Below are positions 17,973 to 28,252 of a stretch of 63,924 nt of DNA, piece by piece. Within the stretch, counting starts at the first letter, position 1, and each line of letters starts with the position of its first letter. Origin of the DNA: Aurantiochytrium sp. KH105. Its lineage: Eukaryota; Sar; Bigyra; Thraustochytrida; Thraustochytriidae. The stretch lies in contig BGKB01000241.1 in the NCBI GenBank assembly GCA_003116975.1, positions 1-63,924 on the forward strand. The letters run 5' to 3'. A model generated the notes under the pieces. That model was not told the DNA's origin and did no database searches. It saw only the letters and a program-made list of their open reading frames with translations. The position numbers and the translations under genes are program-made.

Positions 17973-20399
17973 ATGAGCTTTGTGCATACGTCTTGCGCGG
18001 GCGCGGCACTGGGCGTGCTGCTGTGGACATGCGTGGTGTTGAGCGTGGCCATTCTCGCAGGGCGACGCATCGCCCTCGTGACGCTCCCACCGCTCTGCAC
18101 GAAAGAAAACCCGCTGCTCTCCGTGGGCATTTTTACGACGGACTTTGACCCAAGCTGCCTGGACCTCGAGATGCCCGAAGGCGTCGCGACTTCAGCAGTG
18201 TTTGATTTCTTGCGCGGAACGCCGCCCAGATCCCTGCAAACAGCGGGAATCTTTCCAAACCTAGTGGGCATGAACTACGCAACCTTTAGCGCTCTCATTG
18301 TCCTCATGCTTGCACAACCAGACCGTATGTTTGAAGTTGAAAACGCTACAGCTTGCCAAGACTTTTGGTTAGGAGTGAGCGCAGAAGCAGTTGGCCTCGA
18401 GATCGGAGATATTGACGCTCCATGGTGGACGGCTCTTCGCAATGTCGATACGACCTTGGCGCAAGATCAAACCAACGCAGAGGAAAATCTCAGCACGGGA
18501 AGCAATCTCTTCTACAACCATGTGCAGCATTTCCTTTGGTCAATCGTGATCGAGACGGCGCTTCAAGAAAGCATAACGCCCCTTGTCGTCGCCCTCGCGC
18601 CAGCAAGCCCGCTGTCGGGCACCTTGGTAAACGTTTCCATGCAGGCCCTTCAACTCGTCAGCGCAGGCGAAGAAGAGGTTTGCGGCTCCGGATCAGGGTC
18701 AGGGTCCGGGCCCGGCAACGAATGTAATCAGAACTTTACGCGTCTTATGACCTTGGTGAATGACACGTACCTGGAAGCTCTCTTCTCAACCGTAGAATAC
18801 ACTCCAAGTGAAGCAGACGTAGCAATTTTCGCAAGTCATGATTCGGCTTTTCTCGCTCGCTACGATGCTTTTCTCGAAAATATCACCCTCGCCTCAGTCG
18901 CTCAAGAGACCAGTACCCTTTGGCCCATGCAAAGGAGCTACTTCGGTGCGCTGGCGGATCACCCACTTTGCGTCGCAAGTGCTAATACAGGACTCCTGGC
19001 CTCGACTCCCGCGACTCGGTCATGTGCCCTCACAGATGCTGCCTTCTTCGCAATCCGCAATAGGACTGAGCTTGCTACGACGCTATCCGCTGCACGCACC
19101 TCAATGTGGTCGCTGTTGCAGGATCTCGGCGCCGCAAATGATGGGATATCCTGCCAGGGGCTGAGCACTCTGCGCCCTGCAGACAATGCGGAGAATGCAA
19201 CGCTTCTTGCCGAGGCTGCTGCTTACGCGGCTCACCTTTGTGCGTCCGATGATTTTTTCGCAGCTGAAAATGTCATAGCAGACGCCTTTTTGATCAACGA
19301 GAATTGCACTACAAACGCGAGTCTAGCTGTATGTCTCAGTGGCTTTGCTGGGGAATCGGCGAGCGTTTGGCCAATACATCTCGAAGATCCGGTCCCGCAG
19401 TGCCGGAGCTTGAGTCGCGACACCTTGGTCGCCGCGCTTTCGGATGCCACGTCAACGCCGGACGCGGCGCAAAACCTTGAAGCCTATCGCGCTGGCATGG
19501 CAGCGCTCTGGGCCCAATGCGACTTAGTAGCTTATCTTGAGATGCGAAATGATGCAGATCAAGCAGAAGTTCTCGACGAATTTATATGGACACCGTGCGT
19601 GGAAGCAGGTCTGTCTAGTTTGCGAAACTGCGCCGAGCATAGACACGTGCTGGACCTGGCGAGCGAATTCTTCGAGACAACCCTCGTTAACGATGCAGAT
19701 CTGCTCCGGGCCTGCGAAAGAGCCTCATTTTCACGTGCTGGATTTCACGAGAAAGGCTACCTCAAGCTGACGTACTTTTTCCTTCCGATCGCCTTCATGT
19801 CCAGCGTTTGCGCTTTCGTCATGACGCTGCTCGCCATTCTCCGCGGAAGCTGCGTCGCTGCGGGCATGGCGCCTTGCATGGCTCTCTTAGCCTTTTCGTG
19901 GTTCACGGGGTCGATCATCACGATCAATTTCTCGGATCTTGCGGCCGCAGTTTTCTACCGTCGGGGACTTGCCGAGACTTTCGCGCAGTCCGCGAACGCG
20001 AGCGCGACGGAGCTCGTCTTCGGCGCGGCCGAGGGCTGCCTCGAGGGCGAGCTGTGCTGTTTCCGCGGCGAGCTGCACGTCGTCCTGCAGGTCTCCATCG
20101 CCGGCTCCTTCCTCTCGCTCGCGCTCCTCATCCTCTCCCTCTGCTGCTCCCGGACCTCCGCCCGCCGCCGCGCCCAGACCCGCCTCCTCCTGGCCCGCAA
20201 GCACTACCACGACCTCTTCGGCTTCGCCGCGGGCCCCGTGCACGGGGACACTTGCTCTGAGTCCCCCTTGGGGCCCGGCTCGCCCCGGCAGCTGCCTGGC
20301 CCCGCCGCCGCCTCCTCTCCCGCCTCCTCCGCCCCGGCCTCAGCGGTCTCCATCGAGCTCACGGAGCCCGCCCCCGCGCGCGCCGTCGTGCGCGTGTAG
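17973..20399 (+). CDS. Large-ectodomain four-TM membrane protein (paralogue 1)
   Basis: An 808-residue protein. The start is the ATG preceding an immediate N-terminal hydrophobic segment (about 7-29); the frame is open upstream but without signal character. A large, probably extracellular region (about 30-590) follows, with scattered Cys and N-glycosylation-type sites and a short Gly/Ser run (GSGSGSGPG). The C-terminal quarter has three more membrane segments and a basic then Pro/Ala/Ser-rich tail. The plan TM1, ectodomain, TM2-TM3, short Cys-bearing loop (EGCLEGELCCFRGELH), TM4 resembles SUR7/PMP22/claudin topology, but the ectodomain is several times larger than in those families. It is a tandem paralogue of the next gene. 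Function unknown. Confidence 0.8.
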   Translation: MSFVHTSCAGAALGVLLWTCVVLSVAILAGRRIALVTLPPLCTKENPLLSVGIFTTDFDPSCLDLEMPEGVATSAVFDFLRGTPPRSLQTAGIFPNLVGMNYATFSALIVLMLAQPDRMFEVENATACQDFWLGVSAEAVGLEIGDIDAPWWTALRNVDTTLAQDQTNAEENLSTGSNLFYNHVQHFLWSIVIETALQESITPLVVALAPASPLSGTLVNVSMQALQLVSAGEEEVCGSGSGSGSGPGNECNQNFTRLMTLVNDTYLEALFSTVEYTPSEADVAIFASHDSAFLARYDAFLENITLASVAQETSTLWPMQRSYFGALADHPLCVASANTGLLASTPATRSCALTDAAFFAIRNRTELATTLSAARTSMWSLLQDLGAANDGISCQGLSTLRPADNAENATLLAEAAAYAAHLCASDDFFAAENVIADAFLINENCTTNASLAVCLSGFAGESASVWPIHLEDPVPQCRSLSRDTLVAALSDATSTPDAAQNLEAYRAGMAALWAQCDLVAYLEMRNDADQAEVLDEFIWTPCVEAGLSSLRNCAEHRHVLDLASEFFETTLVNDADLLRACERASFSRAGFHEKGYLKLTYFFLPIAFMSSVCAFVMTLLAILRGSCVAAGMAPCMALLAFSWFTGSIITINFSDLAAAVFYRRGLAETFAQSANASATELVFGAAEGCLEGELCCFRGELHVVLQVSIAGSFLSLALLILSLCCSRTSARRRAQTRLLLARKHYHDLFGFAAGPVHGDTCSESPLGPGSPRQLPGPAAASSPASSAPASAVSIELTEPAPARAVVRV

Positions 20400-20897
20400 C
20401 CGCGCCGGGGTGGGGCCCTCGTGTGGGTTGGGCGCCGCCCGGGCGACCAGGGTCCGCCCGTGTTTTCGTGCACGGTACCGGTGCCAGCAGCGCATGCAGC
20501 GCGTACTAAGCAGGAGGCATGCGACACAGATACATGCATACGTACATACGTCCATGCGTGCGTGCGTGCGTGCATACGTGCATACCTCCAAAGAGAGGCG
20601 GGCCTCGCGACGCGCGCGCGCCGACCCCGCGTCCGCGCGTCTGCGCTGCGCGTCTGCGCAGCGTGCGCGCGTGCGGACGAGCGTGCGAGCGTGCGAGCGT
20701 GCGAGCGGAGGGCCGCGGCACGCGCGCGCAGATTTCTCACCATATACTTGCGAGCGAGAGGCGCCGTCGCGCGGACCTAGGGAGAGCGGGCGGGGACGAC
20801 CTCGGCGGCTGCGATCTCCGCGACAGCTCGGAGAGGTCTGGAGTCTTTTGGACTGAGCGCACGAGCAGCTGGCTCGCGTGTGGCAGGCAACCCACGC
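20400..20897. other. Intergenic region with simple G/C/A/T-rich repeats
   Basis: 498 bp between tandem paralogues. It contains CGTA/CGTG-type tracts at about 20530-20585 and a GAGCGTGC run at about 20680-20706. The frames are repeat-driven and not credible genes. Confidence 0.55.
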
Positions 20898-23312
20898 ATG
20901 AGGTCGTCCGTGCTCCCGGGCGCGGCGCTCGGCCTGCTTCTGTGGGGCGGCTTCGTTCTTGGCGTGGTGGAACTCGCGACGAAACCGTGGTATGTCGTCA
21001 CGTTGATGCCGCAATGCCCCGAAGATGACCCTCTGGTACGCGTGGGCCTCTTCAATGCTGATATTCTCCCCGAATGTCTGCATCGTGACGGAAATGCGTC
21101 GTCGTCACCGCGCACATACTTTGACGGGCTCGAGCCGCAAACGCTCCCCAGTGGCAAGCTCTTCCTCCGCACGCCAGCCTGGGAAGTTTCGGGAGGCGCC
21201 ATTATGGGTCGAGCGCTCAAACTTGAAGTTGAACTGAACAACGACTGCGAAAACTTTTGGAGTCAAGAAATGGCGATGGCCATGAGTGCGCAGCCATTAA
21301 ACTCCACGATCGTTGCTGCAGTGAACTCAAGTCTTCGCGAAAAGATTTCGAGCTTCAAAAGCGATTTGGACAGTCAGCTCGAGGCACTGCGAAGCGGCAT
21401 GATGCTCACATTTTGGACTTTTGCTGTTCACAAGGCCGAACCGTTGCTCGCGGGCTACTTCGAGACCATCGATGCGGCCTTGGAAAGCGAGACATCGAAC
21501 GCTACGCAGAATATTGCTTATTTTGTAGCGCGCGGTGCAGACGTCGCATCCTCAAATGCTTCCGAGGTCTGTGCTGACGCAGCTGCTGGACAGAAAACGT
21601 CCTGTGTCACTGCGGTGACCAAGACGCAGAACCTCGTCGAGCGAATGTATTTAAGAACGATGGCAAAGCTGATGTACCTGCGTGCGGGCATCGACTACAA
21701 AGCCATCGATGCCCCTGCGCGTCTGGCCGCAGCCGTCAATAATACCGTCTTTGATTTGCAATTCATCGACTTCATCGCGGCTCTCAGTGCTGCAACTGTG
21801 TCTACTACGCCGCCGCTCACGCTTACACTCTCTGCAGCATCGCAGGACCATCCACTCTGCTTGGCGCATCGCGCAGCAGGGATACTGGAAACGAACGAGG
21901 ACGCATCGAGTGCTTGCCCGCTCTCTGCAGTTCTTTATTCTGCGAGCCTCGGGCTTTCCACCGAGTACGCTAGCTTTGTAAGCGATCGTGTCAGCGTCGG
22001 TGTTGCGCTTTTTGACCCAAACTACGCTGGCGAAGCACAAGAGTGGTGCGAGAATCCGTTGTGGTGGTCATCTTCGCGACGCCTTCGAGGTTCAGAGGAG
22101 AGCGAACGCTCTAAGACTTCATCGTCCTCGTCATCATCGATATCATCAACGACATCGTACGACCCGTTGGACGATGTTGCAATTCTTTCGCGGCGCCTCT
22201 TTCTCAGTACCTTTTGCTACGCAACAACTTATGTCGAAGCACGCGAGCTCGTCGAAACCTTTTTCGTCACAGAGTCATGTTCCCAAAATGTGGATCTTGA
22301 TACATGTGCTGCCCAGTACACCGGCTCGGACACGTTGTCCACGTCAACTGTACTGCCGGCCCATCTCGACGCTTCTTTTGCGCCCTGTCGTGAACTGTCC
22401 GAAACCACCTTGGCTCAGCTTGTGCAGAATGAAAACACGGGGGGTACGAGTGAAGACACGCCTTTGGCACAGCGGAAAGCTGAGCTCGTCAGTCTACAGA
22501 ATCAATGCACATTCGACACATACCTTTCGAGCGGGGAGCTCGGGAGCACGGGCAGAGAGGCGCTTTCCTCGCTCGTTGCGCCGTGTGTAGCAGAGGGATA
22601 CTTTGGATTACAAGCCTGCCTTGGTCTTCGAAGCGCTCTCGACGTGGCTGCTGCATTGTACGAGGTCAATGTGGACACCCTCGAAGATCTCGTCGCACCT
22701 TGCGCTTCCTTTCCAGGACAAAAGCTTGGCGAGGACATGGCTTTCTACAGCAGCAAGTTCTTTTTTGCCGCGGCCTGCTCTGCGTGCTGCTTTGCAGCGG
22801 TAGTGGTTGGCCTAAGCATTTCACGCAATTGGGGCCGTGGTTTGCTAGCTGCCTGCCTCATTACAGCCTTGGCGTCGCTCTTGAGTGCGCTGGGGATGTT
22901 TCTCCTGTCTCTCACGATCCTCAATCATGCTCTCTATTATAAAAACGACGAATACAAGAACAATGGAGAATGTTTCGATGGGGAGCTTTGCGTCCATCAT
23001 GGTACAGTCCATTTCATATCGGCTGCATCGCTTTTATTCACGCTCATGGCGTGCTGCATGCTCCTTTGCGCATCGTGCAAGCTCAAGAGTAGCCCATCTC
23101 CTTCACGTCATTGCGACGACCGAAGCAAGGAATTGCACAAGGTCTTTGCGTACGCAGACCAAGACGAGCACGTGGACACAGTCCAAGTGAACGCAGTTCA
23201 AGTAAACAATGTGCAGACGAACACAGTCCAGACGAACACGGAAGCTGAAACAACCTCGTCTTTGGAGGTTGGCGCTCCTTTACGACACACCACGTCCCTG
23301 AATGTTATATAG
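20898..23312 (+). CDS. Large-ectodomain four-TM membrane protein (paralogue 2)
   Basis: An 804-residue protein starting at the first ATG (MRSSVLPGAALGLLLWGG). It shares with the upstream gene the N-terminal membrane segment, the region matching LVRVGLFNADI.P.CL after it, conserved Cys positions, a DHPLC motif in the middle of the ectodomain, and the C-terminal three-membrane-segment block with a Cys-containing loop (NGECFDGELCVHHGTVHF). A Ser-rich stretch lies near residue 400. The cytoplasmic tail ends in a short VNxVQTNTV-type repeat. It is head-to-tail with its paralogue, about 500 bp apart. Surface or plasma-membrane location is inferred from topology; the role is unknown. Confidence 0.8.
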   Translation: MRSSVLPGAALGLLLWGGFVLGVVELATKPWYVVTLMPQCPEDDPLVRVGLFNADILPECLHRDGNASSSPRTYFDGLEPQTLPSGKLFLRTPAWEVSGGAIMGRALKLEVELNNDCENFWSQEMAMAMSAQPLNSTIVAAVNSSLREKISSFKSDLDSQLEALRSGMMLTFWTFAVHKAEPLLAGYFETIDAALESETSNATQNIAYFVARGADVASSNASEVCADAAAGQKTSCVTAVTKTQNLVERMYLRTMAKLMYLRAGIDYKAIDAPARLAAAVNNTVFDLQFIDFIAALSAATVSTTPPLTLTLSAASQDHPLCLAHRAAGILETNEDASSACPLSAVLYSASLGLSTEYASFVSDRVSVGVALFDPNYAGEAQEWCENPLWWSSSRRLRGSEESERSKTSSSSSSSISSTTSYDPLDDVAILSRRLFLSTFCYATTYVEARELVETFFVTESCSQNVDLDTCAAQYTGSDTLSTSTVLPAHLDASFAPCRELSETTLAQLVQNENTGGTSEDTPLAQRKAELVSLQNQCTFDTYLSSGELGSTGREALSSLVAPCVAEGYFGLQACLGLRSALDVAAALYEVNVDTLEDLVAPCASFPGQKLGEDMAFYSSKFFFAAACSACCFAAVVVGLSISRNWGRGLLAACLITALASLLSALGMFLLSLTILNHALYYKNDEYKNNGECFDGELCVHHGTVHFISAASLLFTLMACCMLLCASCKLKSSPSPSRHCDDRSKELHKVFAYADQDEHVDTVQVNAVQVNNVQTNTVQTNTEAETTSSLEVGAPLRHTTSLNVI

Positions 23313-23437
23313 AATACTACACGGTAAATGCCATTCGTGAATGCGGACTTTCTCTTCTCCTCATTCGTGACCACAATCGCAAAATTGGTCCTTGCAAAAG
23401 CACAACTTCGAGCCTTCATCATCCTTGCGCAAGGACG

Positions 23438-24513
23438 ATGGAACTGTCTAAGGCGCAGCGGCGCACGCTGTGCTCGCTGGCCGAGCGCGGAGATTTGGAC
23501 GCCTTGCGCGAGGCTCTACGCAAGGCCGGCGCCCACTTGCAAGCGGGGGAACGAGAAGATTGTTTGCTCGAACATCGGGTGGCGCGAGTGGCCTGCGATG
23601 GAGCGCGAAGTACGTTGCTCCACAGAGCGTGCCAAGGCGCGGCGTCCGAGGTGGCGGCATGGCTCGTCAAAGAATGCGGAGTAGATGTGGCCGCCGTGAA
23701 CGCGTTGCACAAGACCCCTCTCCATGAAGCTGCAGCGTCGAATGACGCCGCGAGCGTCACCCTCTTGGCCGATGCTGGTGCGCTTCTCAATGCCACCAAG
23801 TTTAACGATTGGACACCCCTCATGTACGCATGCGAAAAAGGTCACCTCGAAGCCGCCGAAATCCTCATCGCTCGCGATTCGTCCCTTGTTCATGAGCGAA
23901 ATCGTGAAGGCAGCAGCCCCCTTTACATCGCGGCGCGAAGTGGAAATCCAAAGCTAGTGACTGCGCTCTTGGCTGCAGGCGCGGACGTCAACCTTGCAAA
24001 CAACAACAAGCGTAGACCAGTGCATGCTGCCGCGATGGGCGGCCACCAAGAAACGTTAGCGACCCTGTTAGCGCACGGCGCAGTGATCGAACCTGCGATT
24101 GCCAAGGACTCGTCTGGGACAACCATTGGCACGAGGCTGCTTCTCATGCCCAAGACAAGCTTTTGCTTGCAATGGCGCAACTTGCGCCCTTTCCAGAACC
24201 GTCAAGTCTTTTGGATAACAATGGGCGCCATCCACTGCACGTGGCGAGCCGTGAGGGTCATGCTTCAACGGTTGAAACGCTCCTTAGCATTCCCGAGGCA
24301 CATCGCGCCATCGACATTCAGGATGTCGATGGCGCGACACCTCTCATGCACGCCTGCGTCCAGGGCTTTGCCGAGTGTGCTGCAGTTCTTTTGCAATACG
24401 GGGCGGATACAAGCCTTGCCTCGATTCAGGGTGGTCATACAGCACTCGAACTGGCCCAGCGATGGAAGCGGACCTCCTGTGTGGAAGCTTTTGCTGTCCA
24501 CAGCTCGCGATGA
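23438..24513 (+). pseudogene. Ankyrin-repeat protein gene with one frameshift
   Basis: From the ATG at 23438 the frame encodes about five ankyrin repeats (for example KTPLHEAAASND, WTPLMYACEKGHLEAA, SSPLYIAARSGNPKLV, RRPVHAAAMGGHQETL). Near 24095-24115 the ankyrin pattern leaves this frame and continues in another frame (HEAASHAQDK, then GRHPLHVASREGHAST and ATPLMHACVQGFAECA) up to the stop at 24511-24513. A one-base indel explains it; I see no intron-like GT...AG span. It could be true pseudogenisation or a sequencing/assembly error. The intact product would be about 355 residues, a cytosolic protein-interaction scaffold by family. The partner is unknown. Confidence 0.75.
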
Positions 24514-24848
24514 CAAGATTTTACAAAGCTTGGCAAGAGTTTTATTTATTCGTCTCACACGCGCAAGGCGATGCCGCTCTGGTGCAGTTATTGTCTGAAT
24601 TCCTCCAATGCATGAATAGGAGGGGGGGGGGGGGGGGTGCTGGTGGCAAAAGCCAGATCAGGGTTGTAACAAGGGAGACGATGAGCAAAGCATACAACGT
24701 TGACATCTTGTACATAATTCTTTGTTTATTCTTCTTGTTGTTGGTCTTTTCGTCTGTTCAACACAAGCTCTATTCGACTATGTCCCGCCAAAACTACTCA
24801 TCACTTATCGTGTGCTTGCGCGACTTGACGTGGAAGAGGGCGCCTTGT
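24514..24848. other. Intergenic region with a 16-G homopolymer
   Basis: Space between convergent genes (ankyrin, glutaredoxin). It contains a run of 16 G at 24622-24637 and T-rich sequence. No gene recognised. Confidence 0.6.
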
Positions 24849-25142
24849 TTAAAAGTCAGGCTCCTCAATCGTGACGCCAGCACCCTCAAGAAGCTTATGC
24901 AGCTTTTGCGTGTTAAACGCATGCACAAGGTCCGTGTAGCCGCCGACAAACTCCTCCTTGACAAAGACCCAAGGAAAGGTCTTGTGGCCGTTGCTCTGCT
25001 CAATGAGCTTGTCCCGCTGAGCCGCGTAGCCCTCCTCCTCGGGGTCCATGCGTACCTCCTCAAAGGGAACGTTGTGCTCCTTGAGGAACTCCTTCGCGAG
25101 CACGCAGTACTTGCACGTGTCCTTGCAGTAGAGCGTCGCCAT
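24849..25142 (-). CDS. Glutaredoxin (dithiol, CKYC active site)
   Basis: A complete 97-residue thioredoxin-fold protein, the normal length for a classical glutaredoxin. It would use glutathione to reduce disulfides or remove glutathione from proteins in the cytosol. Active site C10-K-Y-C13, the cis-Pro segment TFPWVF and the glutathione-binding GGYTDL are all present. There is no targeting peptide. CKYC is a variant of the commoner CPYC. It starts at the first ATG and is divergent from RRP4, with a shared promoter region of about 590 bp. Confidence 0.9.
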   Translation of the reverse strand: MATLYCKDTCKYCVLAKEFLKEHNVPFEEVRMDPEEEGYAAQRDKLIEQSNGHKTFPWVFVKEEFVGGYTDLVHAFNTQKLHKLLEGAGVTIEEPDF

Positions 25143-25729
25143 CTTGCTTGTCCTATTCTTTGCCCGTGTCCCGGTTTCGCCGCTTCTTCACCGCGAGCCC
25201 GACTTCCGCTTCAACGCCTCCTTCTCCTCCTGCTGCTGCTGCTGCTCGACCTCTTGAGTAGAGCGAAACGAACGACGACGACGACGACGCGGCGATTGCA
25301 GTTTGTTCGTTTGCCATCTGTGGAAACAACGTCGAGGTTAGTCCCGTCATCCGAGCCGAGTCGTCGTTAACCGTATCGGCCCAGTATATCCTCGTACTCG
25401 AGGATATCCGCCACAACGCTTGGGCCTCTTTTGGGGCCTCTTTGGCCTGCCAACCAAAGCGGCATCGCTTCATCGAACGAGTGCTCGCTCGCGTGCTCAC
25501 GCCCCGACAAGAGCCCAAGAGGCGAGTCGAGCCGAGGCGACAGACCTGCGCGGGACGCAAGCGCTGGACGTCCGAGAAGACCCCTCGGGCCGGGCTGCGA
25601 GCTACTTGCGCAGGGCGTGCGTGGGCGGTCGATCGGTCGAACGATTGGGCGACGCGGGTCCTGACGGCAAGAGGCAGCCAAGCCCACCACCACCACACAC
25701 ACACACACACACACACACGAGACACGACC
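25143..25729. promoter_or_regulatory. Divergent promoter region of glutaredoxin and RRP4
   Basis: 587 bp between divergent starts. It contains a GAC/GTC trinucleotide tract near 25270-25290 and a (CA)n microsatellite at about 25690-25718, ending about 12 bp before the RRP4 ATG and therefore probably in its 5' UTR. Promoter function is inferred from position only. Confidence 0.45.
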
Positions 25730-26824
25730 ATGAGCGGCGCAGGACGCGCAGCAGAGGACGAGAACATGCTCGTCGACGAGGAGGAGGCGCTCGACGACCT
25801 CCTTCAAGACTCTCGACTTGTTGTCGTGCCTGGTGAGGAAATCACACGAGGCTCTGGATTCCTTCGAGGGCATGGAACTTATCTCGAGGCGATTGGTCCT
25901 GATGACGACGACGATGATGCAGGACCAGTCGTCGAGCAAGACGAAGACGGCTCGAGGCCTCGTGCACGGCTGGTTGCATCCGTTGCCGGTGTCGTTCTCC
26001 GCGTTAATCGTCTTGTCTCTGTCGAGGCGCCTCGAAGCCGGTACAGCGGAGATGTTGGCGATGTCGTCGTGGGACGCATCGTCGAAGTTGGCAACAAGCA
26101 GTGGAAAGTCGATCTTGGCGCTCGGCAGCTAGGTACACTTCAGCTGGGGTCCATCAATCTTCCCGGCGGAGCCCTTCGTCGTCGTACCCTGGAAGACCAG
26201 CTTCAAATGCGTCAGCTCTTTGTGGAAAATGACCTCGTCAGTGCCGAGGTCTCATCCTTTTATCAGCACGGTGGTATGGCCATTCACACGCGCAGCATGC
26301 GCTACGGAAAGCTCCTCAATGGCCAGCTCGTTACTGTACCTTCAAGTCTCATGAAGCGTCTCAGTCAGCATTTTGTCAGCTTGCCTTGCGGTGTCGAGGC
26401 CATTTTCGGCCTTAATGGACGCATTTGGCTCACAAGTGCTGCAGCCTCCGGTTCAAAAAAGGGTGTTCAGAACAAGTCTTCACAAGGTGCTACTGCCTCC
26501 ACAAGTGCGGACTCGGACCACGAGATGGACGCTGAAGACGCTGCGCAACAAGACCGGGCCGCGGTCCTTGAGCGCTCGCGCATGACCGAGCTTATGGAGC
26601 AAGACAAACGAAAGCACGCAGAACGTGTCATTGACGTCGAGAGTCGTCAAGCTGTGGCTCGCGTACGCAACGCCATCGTCCTTCTTGCCAATAATGACCT
26701 TTTGGTTTCTCCTCAGGCCACCATGGCGATTTACGATCTCTCGCTTCGTCTCGACATCTCTCCGATGGCTATGCTTGCGCCCGACGTCGCGCGCACGCTG
26801 GTCGAACAAGCAATTGAAGCCTAG
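25730..26824 (+). CDS. RRP4: Exosome complex cap subunit RRP4
   Basis: A 364-residue homologue of Rrp4/EXOSC2, an RNA-binding cap subunit of the RNA exosome (3'-5' RNA decay and processing in nucleus and cytoplasm). The N-terminus is acidic. VVPGEEIT.GSGFLRGHGTY is the family's N-terminal strand region. It is followed by a region with VNRLVSVEAPRSRYSGDVGD and VVGRIVEVGNKQWKVDL (S1 domain), then SINLPGG, and a KH-type C-terminal part around VEAIFGLNGRIWL. The family is usually about 290-300 residues; the extra length is an acidic N-terminal extension and a Ser/Asp-rich insert after the KH core. The start ATG follows a CA repeat; the frame is open further upstream but those residues are not family-like. 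Confidence 0.9.
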   Translation: MSGAGRAAEDENMLVDEEEALDDLLQDSRLVVVPGEEITRGSGFLRGHGTYLEAIGPDDDDDDAGPVVEQDEDGSRPRARLVASVAGVVLRVNRLVSVEAPRSRYSGDVGDVVVGRIVEVGNKQWKVDLGARQLGTLQLGSINLPGGALRRRTLEDQLQMRQLFVENDLVSAEVSSFYQHGGMAIHTRSMRYGKLLNGQLVTVPSSLMKRLSQHFVSLPCGVEAIFGLNGRIWLTSAAASGSKKGVQNKSSQGATASTSADSDHEMDAEDAAQQDRAAVLERSRMTELMEQDKRKHAERVIDVESRQAVARVRNAIVLLANNDLLVSPQATMAIYDLSLRLDISPMAMLAPDVARTLVEQAIEA

Positions 26825-27357
26825 TTTACTCGTTTGTCAGGCGTTGGGATCGAATGCCCATGCCTCGCTCCGCATGCTCGAGCATTCAGACGTTCTCTTC
26901 TCTTTTCTCAGCCTCTCAAGATTTGCGGACCGCCATTTTGTTCCGAAAATAAGAGTGTGCGTCGTTCCGCTTTCTATTGCCTCTCAGTCTAGGCTTTAGG
27001 CCTGCCTAGGAGGGTAGTCAAATCATTGTGGAGCGAGGTTGCGTGGAGGACAAGCGTGTGTCATCCCTCCCTTCCTGACTGTGCCATAATAAACTTCTTT
27101 TTTTCCCCAAAAAAATTCACTTTTGCTCAAAGTCCAAAAGTCGATGAGTCGATCAATTGATTACAGTCCACCGATCAATTTTGATTTTCGTTGACCACAG
27201 TGGATTGGCAACAGTCAATCCTCCTTATTCTTCGTTTTTTGAAAAAGAAAAGAGAAAAAAAAAATAGGTAAATTTCCGTTAGCTTCCGTTGTGGCCCGGG
27301 CCCGGCCTGCCTGAACTGCACTGACACTCATAATGAGATTGACAATCCCTATTTGCG
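26825..27357. other. 533 bp intergenic region
   Basis: 3' flank of RRP4 and 5' flank of the FKBP gene. AATAAA (on TAATAAACTTC) near 27087 may serve as the RRP4 polyadenylation signal. An A-rich tract lies at 27240-27266. No gene seen. Confidence 0.5.
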
Positions 27358-27879
27358 ATGGATCCCAGCAAGGACGAAGTCAAGACCGGGGGGCGCCAGC
27401 CTGCGCCTTCGCTACGAGGAGACTCGCCCCGCGGCGAGGATGGCCCGGCGGAGCGCGTCTGCGTCATCGAAACAATTCGGCCCGGCGATAGCACACACTA
27501 CCCAACAAAGGATTGCACCGTGCGCGTTCATTACGAGGGGTTTCTGGCAAAGGGCAACAAGTTGTTCGACTCCAGTAGACAACGAGGCCGACCTTTCGAA
27601 TTCAAGCTTGGCGAAATGCAAGTTATCGCCGGTTGGGAAGATGCGATACCAACCATGAGTCGTGGACAGATTATTCGAGTGAACGTCCCGAGTGAAAAAG
27701 CCTACGGCATTGTCGGCTATCCACCCATGTAAGTTCTCCATTTCACGCGCCACTTCCTGAAGAAATCCAATCAACTTTAGCTAATCTGTGAAAATCGAGC
27801 GTCCCTACACAGAATCCCGCCTGATAGCGACCTCATTTTTGAGATTGAGCTCCTGTCTTACGTGGAAAGCATCATTTGA
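27358..27879 (+). CDS. FKBP-type peptidyl-prolyl isomerase (one intron)
   Basis: A 145-residue FKBP-fold prolyl cis-trans isomerase. Exon 1 is 27358-27728 and exon 2 is 27813-27879. The 84-nt intron starts GTAAGT at 27729 and ends AG at 27812. Splicing joins GYPP to IIPPDSDLIFEIELL, the universal FKBP ending, which strongly supports the junction. Family motifs seen are VRVHYEGFLAKG, FDSS, PFEFKLG, VIAGWEDAI, MSRGQ and AYG. There is no signal peptide, so it is probably cytosolic; the first 30 residues are a charged extension. Without splicing the frame would end at 27732, losing the last strand. Confidence 0.92.
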
Positions 27880-28252
27880 GCCAAGCTCTCTGTTGGGCAA
27901 AATCGGTGTGCTTGCCATACTAACTTTTGTTTTATTTGTTTCACGAAGCCACGCAGCCTCGACACTACAGAACGACGTCATGAGTTCGCAACTAAATGAC
28001 TATAAATACACGCCATATTGGTTTGCTCTTTGCTCATTTTCAGTTTTATGCGACATCATGTGCGCGCGCTTTTTTAAAAAGTGTGAAGAGCCACGGCAGT
28101 CTTTGGCAATGATGCAACATTTTCTCTTATATAAAAAAAAAACACTTACAAAGCCAGCGGCTCTTGAAAAAGTTCGACAGGCTCTCTCACAACTTTAATT
28201 CATCCGGTATCCGCTATAATTTTCCCTCAATTCGGAACAACGTTCCAACTAC
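27880..28252. other. 373 bp intergenic region between convergent genes
   Basis: AT-rich 3' flanks of FKBP and the large deubiquitinase, with several TTTTATTT/A-run stretches. No gene seen. Confidence 0.55.

Noticed and set aside
19887..20856. Frames overlapping the 3' part of tetraspan paralogue 1 and its spacer
   Set aside because: Shadows of a gene with clear membrane segments, continued into simple repeats.
25153..25939. Minus-strand frames in the glutaredoxin/RRP4 spacer
   Set aside because: Val-Cys runs reflect the CA repeat; no motif and overlap with the RRP4 start.
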